A stretch of 64,000 nucleotides of DNA from Fimbriimonadia bacterium (GCA_026129765.1 JAHCHP010000001.1:124001-188000), one strand, 5' to 3'; shown: positions 43,833-52,547, numbered from the stretch's first letter. The notes: generated from the sequence alone by a model not told the origin. Made by a program: numbers and translations.

Positions 43833-45596
43833 TTACAATTCTGGGGATGAGGGATGAGAAGAAGGCACAAACTTGTCTTCCGGCAAGCGTTTCGCCAAAA
43901 CATATTGCTCGGCGGCGGCAGCTTGGAACGCAGGCATCTGCTCAAAACAGGCTCCCATGCGTTGGTGGAGCAGGCGGGTCGGTTGAAGGCGCAATCCCTC
44001 GCCCAACAACCGCTGCGCATCGCCGAATAAACCTGCCTCTTGATAGAAGTCAGCCATACAAGCGATCCATTCGGGACGCATCACCGGCTGCAACAAGCGT
44101 CCCGGTTCGGCATTCTCCATCCGATCTACGCTCAAAAACATCTCAGCGCGCTGCAACGGGTCCAACGGAGACAGAACCCGCGCATTTTCCCTCTCGTACG
44201 AAGCCTCTTCTGCATGTCCCAGCCATCGCCAACAAGCCGCGCGCAACATCCATGCCTGCGAGTCGCCCCCGTTATAAATCAAGCACTCCTCCAAGTGGAT
44301 CAACGCGCGCGCATAATCCTCACGGCGAAGGGCAATCAAGGCGAGCAGGTAATGTGAGATACTGTGCCATCCCAAATCGAACGCCGACTCATGAAGCGCG
44401 TTTTCTGCATGCGTGAACTCGCCCTTAAGAAAGGCGCGCAAACCCGTCTCATAATATAAGAGGAGGGGAGAGGATCGTTCAGGCAAGGGAACCTCTTTCC
44501 AGCGGGTGGGCAAAGCCCCGGATTCAGGCTCCTCTTTTCGCGTGAAACTCCAGACCGTTTCGCCGGTTGGCGCTACTAATCTTGCCATTTGGATTACGCC
44601 CGCCTCTTCAGGGAGACGCAAAAGGGCAGGCTGCTCCGCATAAAGCGAGACCTGCGCTTCCACCGTTTGACCCGTCTCCGCGCGCAACTGCAGGGTATGT
44701 TCGGCGCGCAAGCAGGGTGAATGAAGGCGCATGTTGGAATCGCTCAACCACTCGATACCGCCCGCTTTCTCTAAAGAGACGGTCTGCTTCACGCCTTGCA
44801 ATGGCAGCCACCGCTCGCGCCAGGTATCGGTCATATGAGGCGCAAGCCACCGCCAGCCGTCATTGTCGGAAAAGCGAGTCGACAGCAGGTGAGGCGTTTC
44901 CGCAAATGTGAAGTCATACACTCCACCCAACCGGTCCGGCAACACCGCGCCCACGCCGTCCCCTTCGCGCGCCTGTAAGAGCGGTAAAAGCCGGTCGGCA
45001 GACCACACTTTGGCGGGCGCGACCTGCCACCCGGGCAGCACTTCCGTTAAGGTGAAAAAGCGATAGGGCAGGGGGCGAAGGCTCCGGTTGTACACCCGGT
45101 AATCCAACTCTAAGGCATAATGATCGGGTAGCAAACGCATGCCGACCTGCCAAAAGAGAGGATACTCCAAGTCATAACCGCCGACCCAAAGCGTTCCTGG
45201 TGCGGACTCGTCTAACGGCAGTTCCGCATGGGTCATGACAGGATGCAAAGCGCATGGCGACCCTAAATCGACTGGGTGGAATTGAATACCTCCTCGTAAG
45301 AACCACCGCTCGGTTGGTTTCTCGCTTAGAGTGAGCCGTTGGGGAAGCAAACTTGCGGGTTGCCCTACTAATTCTCGTTGATGCATCTTATCATACAGAC
45401 TCCAAATGCGCCCGCCTAACTCTGGCAACACGACCAATCGGAGATAAGCATTCTCCAGCAACAAGGCGCGGTACGTTTTTGTGAGGCTTTCCTCCGCGTT
45501 CACTTCAAAACGAGGGTAGGCATAGGGCGGGTTGGCTTGCCATTGCCAATTCGCCGTGTTCCATTCCAAAGTTTCTTCACGATAGTGGACACTCAT
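43833..45596 (-). CDS. DUF5107 and TPR-repeat protein
   Basis: A 587-residue protein. Residues about 1-330 match DUF5107: LENAYLRLVVLPELGGRIWS, GGIQFHPVDLGSPCALHP and RFFTLTEVLPGWQ, a galactose-mutarotase-like beta supersandwich found next to TPRs. Residues about 385-580 are TPR-like helical pairs (GLRAFLKGEFTHAENALHES, YARALIHLEECLIYNGG, FYQEAGLFGDAQRLLGEGL). Whole-protein function is unknown; DUF5107-TPR proteins are thought to bind or act on carbohydrates. It sits 6 bp after the metallo-beta-lactamase-fold gene and just before galE, consistent with a link to sugar metabolism. Confidence 0.85.
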   Translation of the reverse strand: MSVHYREETLEWNTANWQWQANPPYAYPRFEVNAEESLTKTYRALLLENAYLRLVVLPELGGRIWSLYDKMHQRELVGQPASLLPQRLTLSEKPTERWFLRGGIQFHPVDLGSPCALHPVMTHAELPLDESAPGTLWVGGYDLEYPLFWQVGMRLLPDHYALELDYRVYNRSLRPLPYRFFTLTEVLPGWQVAPAKVWSADRLLPLLQAREGDGVGAVLPDRLGGVYDFTFAETPHLLSTRFSDNDGWRWLAPHMTDTWRERWLPLQGVKQTVSLEKAGGIEWLSDSNMRLHSPCLRAEHTLQLRAETGQTVEAQVSLYAEQPALLRLPEEAGVIQMARLVAPTGETVWSFTRKEEPESGALPTRWKEVPLPERSSPLLLYYETGLRAFLKGEFTHAENALHESAFDLGWHSISHYLLALIALRREDYARALIHLEECLIYNGGDSQAWMLRAACWRWLGHAEEASYERENARVLSPLDPLQRAEMFLSVDRMENAEPGRLLQPVMRPEWIACMADFYQEAGLFGDAQRLLGEGLRLQPTRLLHQRMGACFEQMPAFQAAAAEQYVLAKRLPEDKFVPSSHPSSPEL

Positions 45597-45602
45597 CAGG
45601 GT

Positions 45603-46241
45603 TCAGAGATAGGGATTCGTTTCGCGTTCGATCCCAATCGTGGTGGCTCTGCCGTGACCGGGAAACACTTTAGTATCGTCTGGCAGGGTGAGCAGGCGGT
45701 TCTGGATCGCGTCCAGTAAGGTTTGCGCGTTGGCGTGAGGGATGTCTGTACGCCCCACGGAACCCGAAAACAGCGTGTCGCCTGAGAACAGCGCGGACGG
45801 TTGGGTTTCCAACAAGAACACGAGATGATCCGGTCCATGCCCTGGTACGGAGAGAACGCGAAACTTTAAAGAGCCGACTTCAAAATGGTCATCCTGCTCA
45901 AGAAATCGGTCGGGTTCGGGAACTGGCTCCCCCACAGGAAGCCCCAGAAAAGGGGGATGCTCGTGCGCGGCTTTCGCCCACAGTTCCCACTCGACCTGAG
46001 AAGTCCAGAACGGCGCGTTAGAGTGTTTCTTTAACTCTGGAACGCCCAGCACATGGTCAAAGTGTCCGTGAGTTGCCAGAATCAGGCTGAGAGAGGCGTT
46101 CTGCTGTTGGAGGGTCTGCCAAATCTTGTCGCCTTCCGCGCCGGGGTCAATCACGACCGCCTGCCGCGTTTCGGGGCAGATGACGATAAAACAATTCGCC
46201 TGCAGCGGTCCAACAGGCAGGGTTATGATGTCTGGTTCCAC
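45603..46241 (-). CDS. Metallo-beta-lactamase-fold hydrolase (glyoxalase II-like)
   Basis: A 212-residue protein of the short GloB-like group. It has the zinc motif THGHFDH (His58, His60, Asp62, His63), VPGHGPDHLVF with the third His, SGDTLFSGSVGRTD with the bridging Asp, and FPGHGRATTIGIE with the last His. This group is usually annotated as hydroxyacylglutathione-hydrolase-like thioesterase; the true substrate is unknown. The start codon is GTG, 7 nt after GGTATAAT, so the message is probably leaderless with a GTG start. DUF5107-TPR follows after 6 bp. Confidence 0.92.
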   Translation of the reverse strand: MEPDIITLPVGPLQANCFIVICPETRQAVVIDPGAEGDKIWQTLQQQNASLSLILATHGHFDHVLGVPELKKHSNAPFWTSQVEWELWAKAAHEHPPFLGLPVGEPVPEPDRFLEQDDHFEVGSLKFRVLSVPGHGPDHLVFLLETQPSALFSGDTLFSGSVGRTDIPHANAQTLLDAIQNRLLTLPDDTKVFPGHGRATTIGIERETNPYL

Positions 46242-46248
46242 AGGGAAA

Positions 46249-46256
46249 ATTATACC
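46249..46256 (-). promoter_or_regulatory. GGTATAAT -10 element, leaderless GTG start
   Basis: A perfect TATAAT preceded by GG on the minus strand ends 7 nt before the GTG at 46241. No ribosome-binding site lies between. Confidence 0.65.
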
Positions 46257-46277
46257 TGCGGCTTGAGAATCGAAACG

Positions 46278-46685
46278 TTAAGATATCCAGCGTCTGCGCT
46301 TGCGGCGGTGAAAGTTCTCCCAATGTTCGCGCTCGATCTCTTCCAACTGCGCCTCGGTCATGCCGAAATGGTGTCCGATCTCATGCAACAGGGTTTGCCT
46401 GATCTGTTTCTCGATTTCCTGCGGGGTATCACAAATTATCTGAATGTTTTCCTGATAAAGGTATATTTTCGGAGGGTAATGAAACGCGCCTGGAGGCAAA
46501 TGCGTGAGTGGCGTGCCGACGTAAAGTCCCAGCAGATGTTTTCCCTCAAATCGCCCTCCCTCAGGACCGGGAACATCTTCCACAATGACAGCGACATTTT
46601 CGACCATGTCGCGGAATTTCTCGGGCAGCGAAACATAAGCCTGTTCGACTATTTGTTCGAAATCTTCGCGTGTGAGGCGTATCAT
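46278..46685 (-). CDS. Minimal zincin metallopeptidase family protein
   Basis: A 135-residue protein matching the small zincin-like family PF06262. It starts MIRLTREDFEQIVEQAYVSL, has VGTPLTH and PPKIYLYQENI in the middle, and ends with HEIGHHFGMTEAQLEE, in which the two His of HExxH and the downstream Glu are the expected zinc ligands. It is cytoplasmic with no known substrate. It lies upstream of the metallo-beta-lactamase-fold gene with a 36-bp gap holding that gene's own -10, so co-transcription is possible but not required. Confidence 0.92.
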   Translation of the reverse strand: MIRLTREDFEQIVEQAYVSLPEKFRDMVENVAVIVEDVPGPEGGRFEGKHLLGLYVGTPLTHLPPGAFHYPPKIYLYQENIQIICDTPQEIEKQIRQTLLHEIGHHFGMTEAQLEEIEREHWENFHRRKRRRWIS

Positions 46686-46735
46686 ACGATTGTATACGGC
46701 AAATGTTTGGGACTTGTTTCCATAAGTTATCCTGC

Positions 46736-46771
46736 GAGGTTCTTAGGGAGCATGAACTCCCTAAGAACCTC
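46736..46771. terminator. Perfect 15-bp palindrome after the tail-fibre-like gene
   Basis: GAGGTTCTTAGGGAG and CTCCCTAAGAACCTC are perfect arms with a 6-nt loop, 10 nt beyond the stop of the minus-strand gene. No T-tract on either strand. The outer GGTTC is shared with the REP-like palindromes. Confidence 0.6.
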
Positions 46772-46781
46772 CAGTAAGCCC

Positions 46782-48527
46782 TTAGTTTTTGTGAGGCTGC
46801 GCGGGTTTTTCAGTGGGGGTTATGGGCTTTTTTTCTTCAGGCTGAAGCAATTCAGGCCAGACTAACCGCCACATGCGTTCGTTGTAGGCGATATCTTCCT
46901 CTTCGGTGGCGATGCGCAGTCCTTCATAATATTTGCGATGGCAAACCACGCGATAGGAGAATCGCGCATGAGATCTGCCACCTCGAAGCTCGATGACATC
47001 AAAACCATTGGTAGTTTTATTGGCGACTGCTACTCCTTCGCAAGCGGGGTCCTCGATTTGAATGAAGACCATCATCGGATACTGGTCGTCAATGGTGACG
47101 GTTTGCAAATATTGAGAGTCCAGCTCGATATGAGCGTAGCCATTGCGCAATTGTCCTACACCGTAATCGCTGAAGAAAACTTCCGCCGATTCTTCAGAAT
47201 ACATTTTCACAGGGGTGCCATCGTCCAGTTTGACGGTAGCCGGTTTGGAGGTCGCCCATTCAACTGTGTTAATCTGGACACGCAATCTGCCTTGTCCCTG
47301 TCGTTGCACTCTTAAGGTGAGGTTGTCATCGGCATCCTCCCACAAATGAATGTAGTCGCCATCACCGATATTGATTTTGTTGTCGGAACCTGCAGAGCCA
47401 GGACCTTGCAACCTCAGTGTGGAGTTGTTGGCTGATATGATATGCAGTTTTGAGCCGAAGCCACCTGCCGCGATACCGATACCCACATCCCCCCCTTCAA
47501 ATATAGTAACCCAGTCTTGACGCTGCCCATTCACTTGCCGTCCGCCAAGGACGATCCGGCTTGTGCCTCCATAATCGGTACCCGGCACGCTGATAAAGAG
47601 AGCTGCAGGTTCCATGAACATGCCCCATCGCCCAACCCCATTCTGGGCTCCCGAATTCATAGGGTCATGCTGCCGGACAATCATGGGACCATCAGCGGCA
47701 TCTAAGCGCACCATATTTTGCACTTGGATTGTACCGCGCACGTCCAGGGATTGGGAGGGGTTCGTGGTGCCAATACCCACATTGCCGCTAAAATAGCCGC
47801 GTCCTAAGAAGTAGCCCGCATAACCCGCCGCCGAATTGGTGATCGCGTAGATTCCATAGTTCGTTCCGGTGCTTCGAGATGCCAGCGCGTAAACGCCTGT
47901 GCCGAAGGCAGAATCGGCGCGCCCTGTAACTCCGATTCCATAGCCGTTCGAGTTCGTAGAGTGTCCGATGACGCCCGTGCCGCCCGTGCCCAGCGCGCGA
48001 CCGGAGATACTGGTTGCGCTGGCGGCTGTCGTGGTGGAGCGCATTGCGAGACTGGCTGCCGATTGGATATCTAAGGCGTGCGCGGGGGAAGTTGTACCAA
48101 GTCCCAGATTCCCGCTGAAGTAGCCGCGTCCCACAAAGTAAGCCGCGTAGCCCGCAGGGGAGTTGGTCAAGCCGTAGACTCCAAAGTTAACGCCCGTGTT
48201 ACTGGTTGCCACGCCATAAAGCCCTGTGCCGCTCACGGCTGCGGACTGTCCCCAGATCCCCGTCGCAAAACCTGTTGTGCCTGTCGCGAACCCGTAAACG
48301 GCAGCCCCAGTACCGTTCGTCTGCCCAAAGACCGCGGCAGCGGGGCTGGCTGCATTGATAATTTGGAAGAACCCGGCATTTCCCGTGCCGGTGTTGGTGC
48401 CTGTGACGGCAGGGGTGTTTGAGTTGGAAGAGCCGTTCAGGACTTGAGCGGTAGTCATGTTGACAAAAGTGAGCGCGTACATCGTCGCTGCAACCCACTT
48501 AACCATTGGTAAGTATTTGAAACGCAT
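46782..48527 (-). CDS. Secreted tail-fibre-like repeat protein
   Basis: A 581-residue protein with a signal peptide (WVAATMYALTFVNMTTAQ). The middle is built of Gly/Thr/Ala-rich repeats: two units of about 110 residues contain GTGLYGVATSNTGVNFGVYG or GTGVYALASRSTGTNYGIYA followed by GRGYFSGNLGLGTTSPAHAL or GRGYFSGNVGIGTTNPSQSL. GIGTTxPxxxLDV is the repeat seen in phage tail fibres and many exported beta-helical proteins. The C-terminal 120 residues (ATVKLDDGTPVKMYSEESAE) are a non-repetitive domain where fibre proteins often have a chaperone, but no S74 Ser-Lys motif is seen. No phage genes nearby, so a cellular surface fibre is likelier. Confidence 0.78.
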   Translation of the reverse strand: MRFKYLPMVKWVAATMYALTFVNMTTAQVLNGSSNSNTPAVTGTNTGTGNAGFFQIINAASPAAAVFGQTNGTGAAVYGFATGTTGFATGIWGQSAAVSGTGLYGVATSNTGVNFGVYGLTNSPAGYAAYFVGRGYFSGNLGLGTTSPAHALDIQSAASLAMRSTTTAASATSISGRALGTGGTGVIGHSTNSNGYGIGVTGRADSAFGTGVYALASRSTGTNYGIYAITNSAAGYAGYFLGRGYFSGNVGIGTTNPSQSLDVRGTIQVQNMVRLDAADGPMIVRQHDPMNSGAQNGVGRWGMFMEPAALFISVPGTDYGGTSRIVLGGRQVNGQRQDWVTIFEGGDVGIGIAAGGFGSKLHIISANNSTLRLQGPGSAGSDNKINIGDGDYIHLWEDADDNLTLRVQRQGQGRLRVQINTVEWATSKPATVKLDDGTPVKMYSEESAEVFFSDYGVGQLRNGYAHIELDSQYLQTVTIDDQYPMMVFIQIEDPACEGVAVANKTTNGFDVIELRGGRSHARFSYRVVCHRKYYEGLRIATEEEDIAYNERMWRLVWPELLQPEEKKPITPTEKPAQPHKN

Positions 48528-48866
48528 GGTGTATATCCACCTATCCTTTTAGTTTGGTTGATGTATCTAAGGGGTGGGATGACAGGAGCGATTGCTATGG
48601 AGCAGGGTTTTATCCACAGAAACAGCCGATGCCGGGTGTAGTCCCCTTTGCCTACTCCGCATCGTATCATGCAAAAATGATAAAGAAGTCCCGACACAAT
48701 TTTACCATGTTTTTTAAGATAAAATAGGGGGAGATTTTTGGAAAGTGGAGCGAATGGGTCTGTTGCAACTTTGGGCGAGGTATGACTCGCCCAAACCAGT
48801 TTCCCTGCTTGCGGGAGGGGCTTCTTAAGAAAACAACCTCCGCAAACCGTTTTTTCCCCTTTCGTA
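48528..48866 (-). promoter_or_regulatory. Promoter and long structured leader of the tail-fibre-like gene
   Basis: On the minus strand GGTAAAAT (48699-48706) is the likely -10, giving a leader of about 165 nt, far longer than others here. It contains a hairpin at 48627-48664 (CGATGC / GCATCG outer stem, GTAG / CTAC inner stem, loop GCAAAGGGGA). I could not match it to a known riboswitch. AGGTGG lies 9 nt before the ATG. The outer part (48707-48866) includes TTTCCCTGCTTGCGGGAGGG, a REP-like palindrome. Confidence 0.45.
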
Positions 48867-49901
48867 TTAAGGGACTAACCGGAAAATGCGGTCATCTTCC
48901 GCATGCGGATTGCCCCGCCCATCGCGATTGGAAGTTCCAAAGTAGAGGTGTCCATCGGGACCGAACGCCACGGCTCGCAGACGCCCATATTCGTTTTTGA
49001 ACATTTCCTCTGTCCGAACCACTCTTCGCCCATCCAGAACAACGCGCACTAACATGGTTCCGCGCAAACAGGCGAAAAAGAGGTTATTCTTGAAGACGGG
49101 GATTTTGTCGCCTCGATAGAAAGCGGCTCCACCGGGCGCGACGGAAGGCGTATATTCTAACAAGGGAGAGACCATACCATCGCGTGTCTGCTTATGATGA
49201 ATTGCCGGCCAGCCATAATGCTTGCCGCGCTCCACGATATTGACTTCATCGCCGCCGCCTGGTCCGTCAAAACCTGAAGGACCGTGTTCGGTCTGGAACA
49301 TGAGGTTGCTTCCGGGTTGCCAAGCGATACCCTGCGCGTTTCGATGTCCGTAAGACCAAATTTCAGGACGCGCTCCGGAACGATTCACAAAAGGATTGTC
49401 TTTGGGAATGGAGCCGTCATCGTTCAAGCGCAGCGTTTTGCCCTCGATCTTGTTGAGCTGATCGCCCAGTTCTTTTTTGGCGGCGTCGCCAGTGGTGATG
49501 TAGAGCTTACCGTCCGGTCCGAAGCTCAATCCCATCCCCACATGAACAGCCGCGCCCGCGATGTTCTCAATAATCACTTTGCGTTCGGTCAACTGTTCGC
49601 CGGTATCTTTGAACCGGGTCACACGCACCTTGAAGCCTCCCTCGTTGTAAACATAGGCGAGGTAGACCCAGCGATTGCGCGCATAGTTGGGATGAACCGC
49701 AATGCCCATCAAACCTGCTTCTCCACGACTCACCACATCGGGTAATTCTGCAAGCGGTTTGACGCGCAAACGCCCTTTTTCCATCACTCGAACCCTGCCC
49801 GGTCGCTCGGTGAACAGCATGCGACCGTCCGGCGTAAAGGCGATCCCCCAAGGCACTTCCATGCCCCGAACCACGACTTCAACTTTGTATGTCCCTTGCA
49901 T
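48867..49901 (-). CDS. PQQ-dependent sugar dehydrogenase family (GSDH), copy 2
   Basis: A 344-residue six-bladed propeller of the glucose/sorbosone dehydrogenase family: MEVPWGIAFTPDGRMLFTER, GEAGLMGIAVHPNYARN with the probable catalytic His, LSFGPDGKLYITTGDA, WSYGHRNAQGIAWQPG and FGPDGHLYFGTSNRDGRGNP. Soluble PQQ-GDH-type enzymes oxidise aldoses outside the cell. Here the reading begins directly at the first blade without any signal peptide. It is about 93-95% identical by eye to the gene just upstream, the main difference being a few substitutions and a 2-residue insertion. -10 GGTAAACT lies 6 nt before the ATG. Confidence 0.88.
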   Translation of the reverse strand: MQGTYKVEVVVRGMEVPWGIAFTPDGRMLFTERPGRVRVMEKGRLRVKPLAELPDVVSRGEAGLMGIAVHPNYARNRWVYLAYVYNEGGFKVRVTRFKDTGEQLTERKVIIENIAGAAVHVGMGLSFGPDGKLYITTGDAAKKELGDQLNKIEGKTLRLNDDGSIPKDNPFVNRSGARPEIWSYGHRNAQGIAWQPGSNLMFQTEHGPSGFDGPGGGDEVNIVERGKHYGWPAIHHKQTRDGMVSPLLEYTPSVAPGGAAFYRGDKIPVFKNNLFFACLRGTMLVRVVLDGRRVVRTEEMFKNEYGRLRAVAFGPDGHLYFGTSNRDGRGNPHAEDDRIFRLVP

Positions 49902-49907
49902 ACAGAT

Positions 49908-49915
49908 AGTTTACC
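49908..49915 (-). promoter_or_regulatory. GGTAAACT element before GSDH copy 2
   Basis: Minus-strand GGTAAACT ends 6 nt before the ATG at 49901. The same element and spacer (ATCTGT) precede the paralogue, so it was duplicated with the gene. Confidence 0.55.
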
Positions 49916-49985
49916 CGTTTTTAACAGACCTATGTGTCTATCCACCAAGAGGCGCACTGCGTGTGCGCCTCTACAAGACCGTTTT
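49916..49985. repeat. Dispersed repeat between the tandem GSDH genes
   Basis: ACAGACCTATGTGTCTATCC and GAGGCGCACTGCGTGTGCGC match repeat pieces at 30610 and 35240. It lies precisely between the two duplicated genes. Confidence 0.6.
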
Positions 49986-49999
49986 TTTCTATATCGTTT

Positions 50000-51028
50000 T
50001 TAAGGGACTAACCGGAAAATGCGGTCATCTTCTGCATACGGGTTCCCCCGCCCATCGCGATTGGAAGTTCCAAAGTAGAGGTGCCCATCGGGACCAAACG
50101 CCACAGCTCGCAGACGCCCATATTCGTTTTTGAACATTTCCTCTGTCCGAACCACTCTTCGCCCATCCAGAACGACGCGCACTAACATGGATCCGCGCAA
50201 ACAGGCAAAAAAGAGATTATTCTTGAAGGCAGGGATTTTGTCGCCTCGATAGAAAGCGGCTCCACCAGGCGCGACGGAAGGCGAATACTCCAACAAGGGA
50301 GAGACCATACCATCGCGTGTTTGCCTGTGAGAAATCACTGGCCAGCCATAATGCTTGCCGCGCTCCACGATATTGACTTCATCGCCACCGCCTGGTCCAT
50401 CAGAAGGACCGTGTTCGGTCTGGAACATGAGGTTGCTTCCGGGTTGCCAAGCGATACCCTGCGCGTTTCGATGTCCGTAAGACCAAATTTCAGGACGCGC
50501 TCCAGAACGATTTACAAAAGGATTATCTCTTGGGATGGAGCCGTCATCGTTCAAGCGCAGCGTTTTGCCCTCGATCTTGTTGAGTTGAGCGCTCAGTTCT
50601 CTTTTCGCGGCGTCGCCAGTGGTGATGTAGAGCTTACCGTCCGGTCCAAAACTTAATGCCATCCCCACATGGATTACCGCGCCCGCAATGTTCTCAATAA
50701 TCACTTTGCGTTCGGTCAACTGTTCGCCGGTATCCTTGAAGCGTATCACTCGCACCTTTAAGTCATCCCTGTCGTAAGTATAGGCGAGGTAGACCCAGCG
50801 ATTGCGCGCATAGTTGGGATGAACCGCAATGCCCATCAAGCCCGGTTCGCCCCGTGTGACCACATCGGGCAGTTCCGCAAGCGGTTTGACGCGCAAACGC
50901 CCTTTTTCCACCACGCGAACCCTGCCCGGTCGCTCGGTGAACAGCATGCGACCGTCCGGCGTAAAGGCGATCCCCCACGGCACTTCCATGCCCCGAACCA
51001 CGACTTCAACTTTGTATGTCCCTTGCAT
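50000..51028 (-). CDS. PQQ-dependent sugar dehydrogenase family (GSDH), copy 1
   Basis: At 342 residues, this has the same domain and motifs as its downstream paralogue: VPWGIAFTPDGRMLFTERPG, GLMGIAVHPNYARNRWVYLA, LSFGPDGKLYITTGDA, EIWSYGHRNAQGIAWQPG and RLRAVAFGPDGHLYFGTSN. Its first 50 residues differ from copy 2 at only a few positions. No signal peptide is present and none can be obtained by extending upstream. GSDH proteins are normally exported, so either these act inside the cell or the signal-bearing exon-like start was lost before duplication. Cofactor PQQ cannot be proved from sequence. The product is probably co-regulated with copy 2. Confidence 0.88.
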   Translation of the reverse strand: MQGTYKVEVVVRGMEVPWGIAFTPDGRMLFTERPGRVRVVEKGRLRVKPLAELPDVVTRGEPGLMGIAVHPNYARNRWVYLAYTYDRDDLKVRVIRFKDTGEQLTERKVIIENIAGAVIHVGMALSFGPDGKLYITTGDAAKRELSAQLNKIEGKTLRLNDDGSIPRDNPFVNRSGARPEIWSYGHRNAQGIAWQPGSNLMFQTEHGPSDGPGGGDEVNIVERGKHYGWPVISHRQTRDGMVSPLLEYSPSVAPGGAAFYRGDKIPAFKNNLFFACLRGSMLVRVVLDGRRVVRTEEMFKNEYGRLRAVAFGPDGHLYFGTSNRDGRGNPYAEDDRIFRLVP

Positions 51029-51034
51029 ACAGAT

Positions 51035-51042
51035 AGTTTACC
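51035..51042 (-). promoter_or_regulatory. GGTAAACT element before GSDH copy 1
   Basis: Minus-strand GGTAAACT ends 6 nt before the ATG at 51028, the same as for copy 2. Confidence 0.55.
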
Positions 51043-51059
51043 CATTCATTGGGGAGCAA

Positions 51060-51485
51060 CTCACGTGTCAAGTTAGTTTGAAAGGGGAAGACGGTGCTTG
51101 TGATTCCAAAGGGGGTGCCACGAGGAAAGTTATCTCAAAACCTGCCGTCATTCCCGTTGGTCATCCTCACGAAAGGGGGGAACGCGGGATTTAGTCTTTG
51201 AAAAGTGGACCCATTCGCTCCGTTCAGTGTTACAGCGCAAATCGTGTCATGCCGAGCGTAGTCGAGGCATCCGCTTTTCAAACACAACCCCCTCCGTTGG
51301 GTTCCCCCTGCAAGCAAAGGGAACCGGGTTCGCCATTTCTGTCAAGCCGATTGGAGCAGAGGCATCTGTGAAAGTGATTTGCCTGCCCAAGTTTGGAGGG
51401 CGGAAACCTGTCTCTGCCGAAAAAGATGACCCCTTCGTTGGGTTACTCGTGCAAGCAAGGGGAACCTTGACTACGCCTTGAGCCT
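51060..51485. repeat. Composite dispersed repeats
   Basis: Holds CATTCCCGTTGGTCATCC (51150), CCCATTCGCTCCGTTCAGTG (51210), TGTCATGCCGAGCGTAGTCG (51246), a TTGC-core palindrome GGTTCCCCCTGCAAGCAAAG (51301), a variant TGTCAAGCCGATTGGAGCAG (51340) and a second palindrome near 51435. No gene seen in the 461-bp gap. Confidence 0.75.
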
Positions 51486-51489
51486 GCTT

Positions 51490-52332
51490 TTAACAGCCCA
51501 GCCCGAAATTGAACAGAACGATCAGTAAATCGTCATCATTGATCGTGCCGTCATTGTTCAGGTCTTCGGGGCAGCCGTCGCAGCTGTCGCCAAACGCAAA
51601 CAGGATGGGCAACAGATCGAGGTCATCAACACAGCCGCTGCCGTCCACATCGCCTTGCAAGCCCGGATCATAGACCGCAATCAGCCCATTGACATCCAAG
51701 AAATACAACACCTGATTACGCGGGTTGCCCAGCTCTAAATCAATAACGCTGTTCCCGTTGTTAAAATACAAGACGGAGACGCCATTGAAAATGGGATGAG
51801 GGTGGGCGATATTCAAACTTCCTTGAACCCCGTTATAACTGGTGCTATAACGGAGTCCGAAGGCAAGGAGAAACGGATTCCAAGTATTAGCTTCGAATTC
51901 GGCACCAAAATGGCCAGTGCCTGCTGCGAGGTAAACATTGCCTCCGTTTTGAACATACTGTATTAGATCAGCAATCCCTATGTTATCATAATAGCCGCCC
52001 AAGAAGACCGCATCGAAATTGCTGAGATAAGCCAAAGTCGGCGGCGTATCTATAGAAACGGTCCAGGTATGCCCCGCATTTCGAATGGTGGTCGCAAGTG
52101 AAGGCTCGTTAAAGCCGCGGTTGTTGCTGTATGCCAGGAAGTTCCCCGGTTGACCATCGGTGAACCAGCTCGCGACATTACGGACGAATTGAGCGGCATC
52201 TGGCGCAATAGTAAAACCGACATCTGTCAAAGTCCACTCGTCGTGGTTGACGACAATTTTACCTTGTGAAAACGCTGCCGTCGAACAAGCCAAAAGACAG
52301 CCCAGGGCTGCCACTCGCGCAAAATATAACAT
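51490..52332 (-). CDS. Secreted ThuA/GATase-like-fold protein with dockerin-like module
   Basis: From ATG 52332 the protein has 280 residues: a signal peptide (ARVAALGCLLACSTAAFSQ), then a domain reminiscent of ThuA or class I amidotransferase folds (LSNFDAVFLGGYYDNIGIAD and YVQNGGNVYLAAGTGHFGAEF), without the amidotransferase Cys. The last 53 residues are the dockerin-like pair GDVDGSGCVDDLDLLPILFAF and EDLNNDGTINDDDLLIVLF closing NFGLGC. An extra CDGC pair sits between the two loops. AAGGGGG lies about 11 nt upstream of the ATG. An in-frame upstream ATG at 52398 would only add a non-signal extension. Confidence 0.85.
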   Translation of the reverse strand: MLYFARVAALGCLLACSTAAFSQGKIVVNHDEWTLTDVGFTIAPDAAQFVRNVASWFTDGQPGNFLAYSNNRGFNEPSLATTIRNAGHTWTVSIDTPPTLAYLSNFDAVFLGGYYDNIGIADLIQYVQNGGNVYLAAGTGHFGAEFEANTWNPFLLAFGLRYSTSYNGVQGSLNIAHPHPIFNGVSVLYFNNGNSVIDLELGNPRNQVLYFLDVNGLIAVYDPGLQGDVDGSGCVDDLDLLPILFAFGDSCDGCPEDLNNDGTINDDDLLIVLFNFGLGC

Positions 52333-52547
52333 TATCGTAAATACCCCCTTTTGTAAAGGTTTTGAGGCGAGATGAGGTGTAATGAAAAATTGATTCATTT
52401 AGCAAGGCGGTTCAGATGTTGCAGGCATTTTGCTTTGCTCATCTCAACGCGATTTCTGCTCAGGTCGCCACAATTATGTTATACAGCAACAAATGTGCCA
52501 AAAGAATTCACATAACTGGATTCCAAAGTTCGCGAGAAGGACGAGAT

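Noticed and set aside
43833-44020. Extended N-terminus for galE reaching 44020
   Set aside because: The extra residues overlap the DUF5107 gene and do not match the family. The family N-terminus and a -10 element both fix the start at 43816.
46782-48527. Prophage, based on the tail-fibre-like protein
   Set aside because: No capsid, terminase, tail or integrase gene nearby, and the protein has a signal peptide, so a cell-surface protein is more likely.
48627-48664. Cyclic-di-GMP or other known riboswitch in the leader
   Set aside because: The loop and junction motifs of known classes are missing; only a simple hairpin can be drawn.
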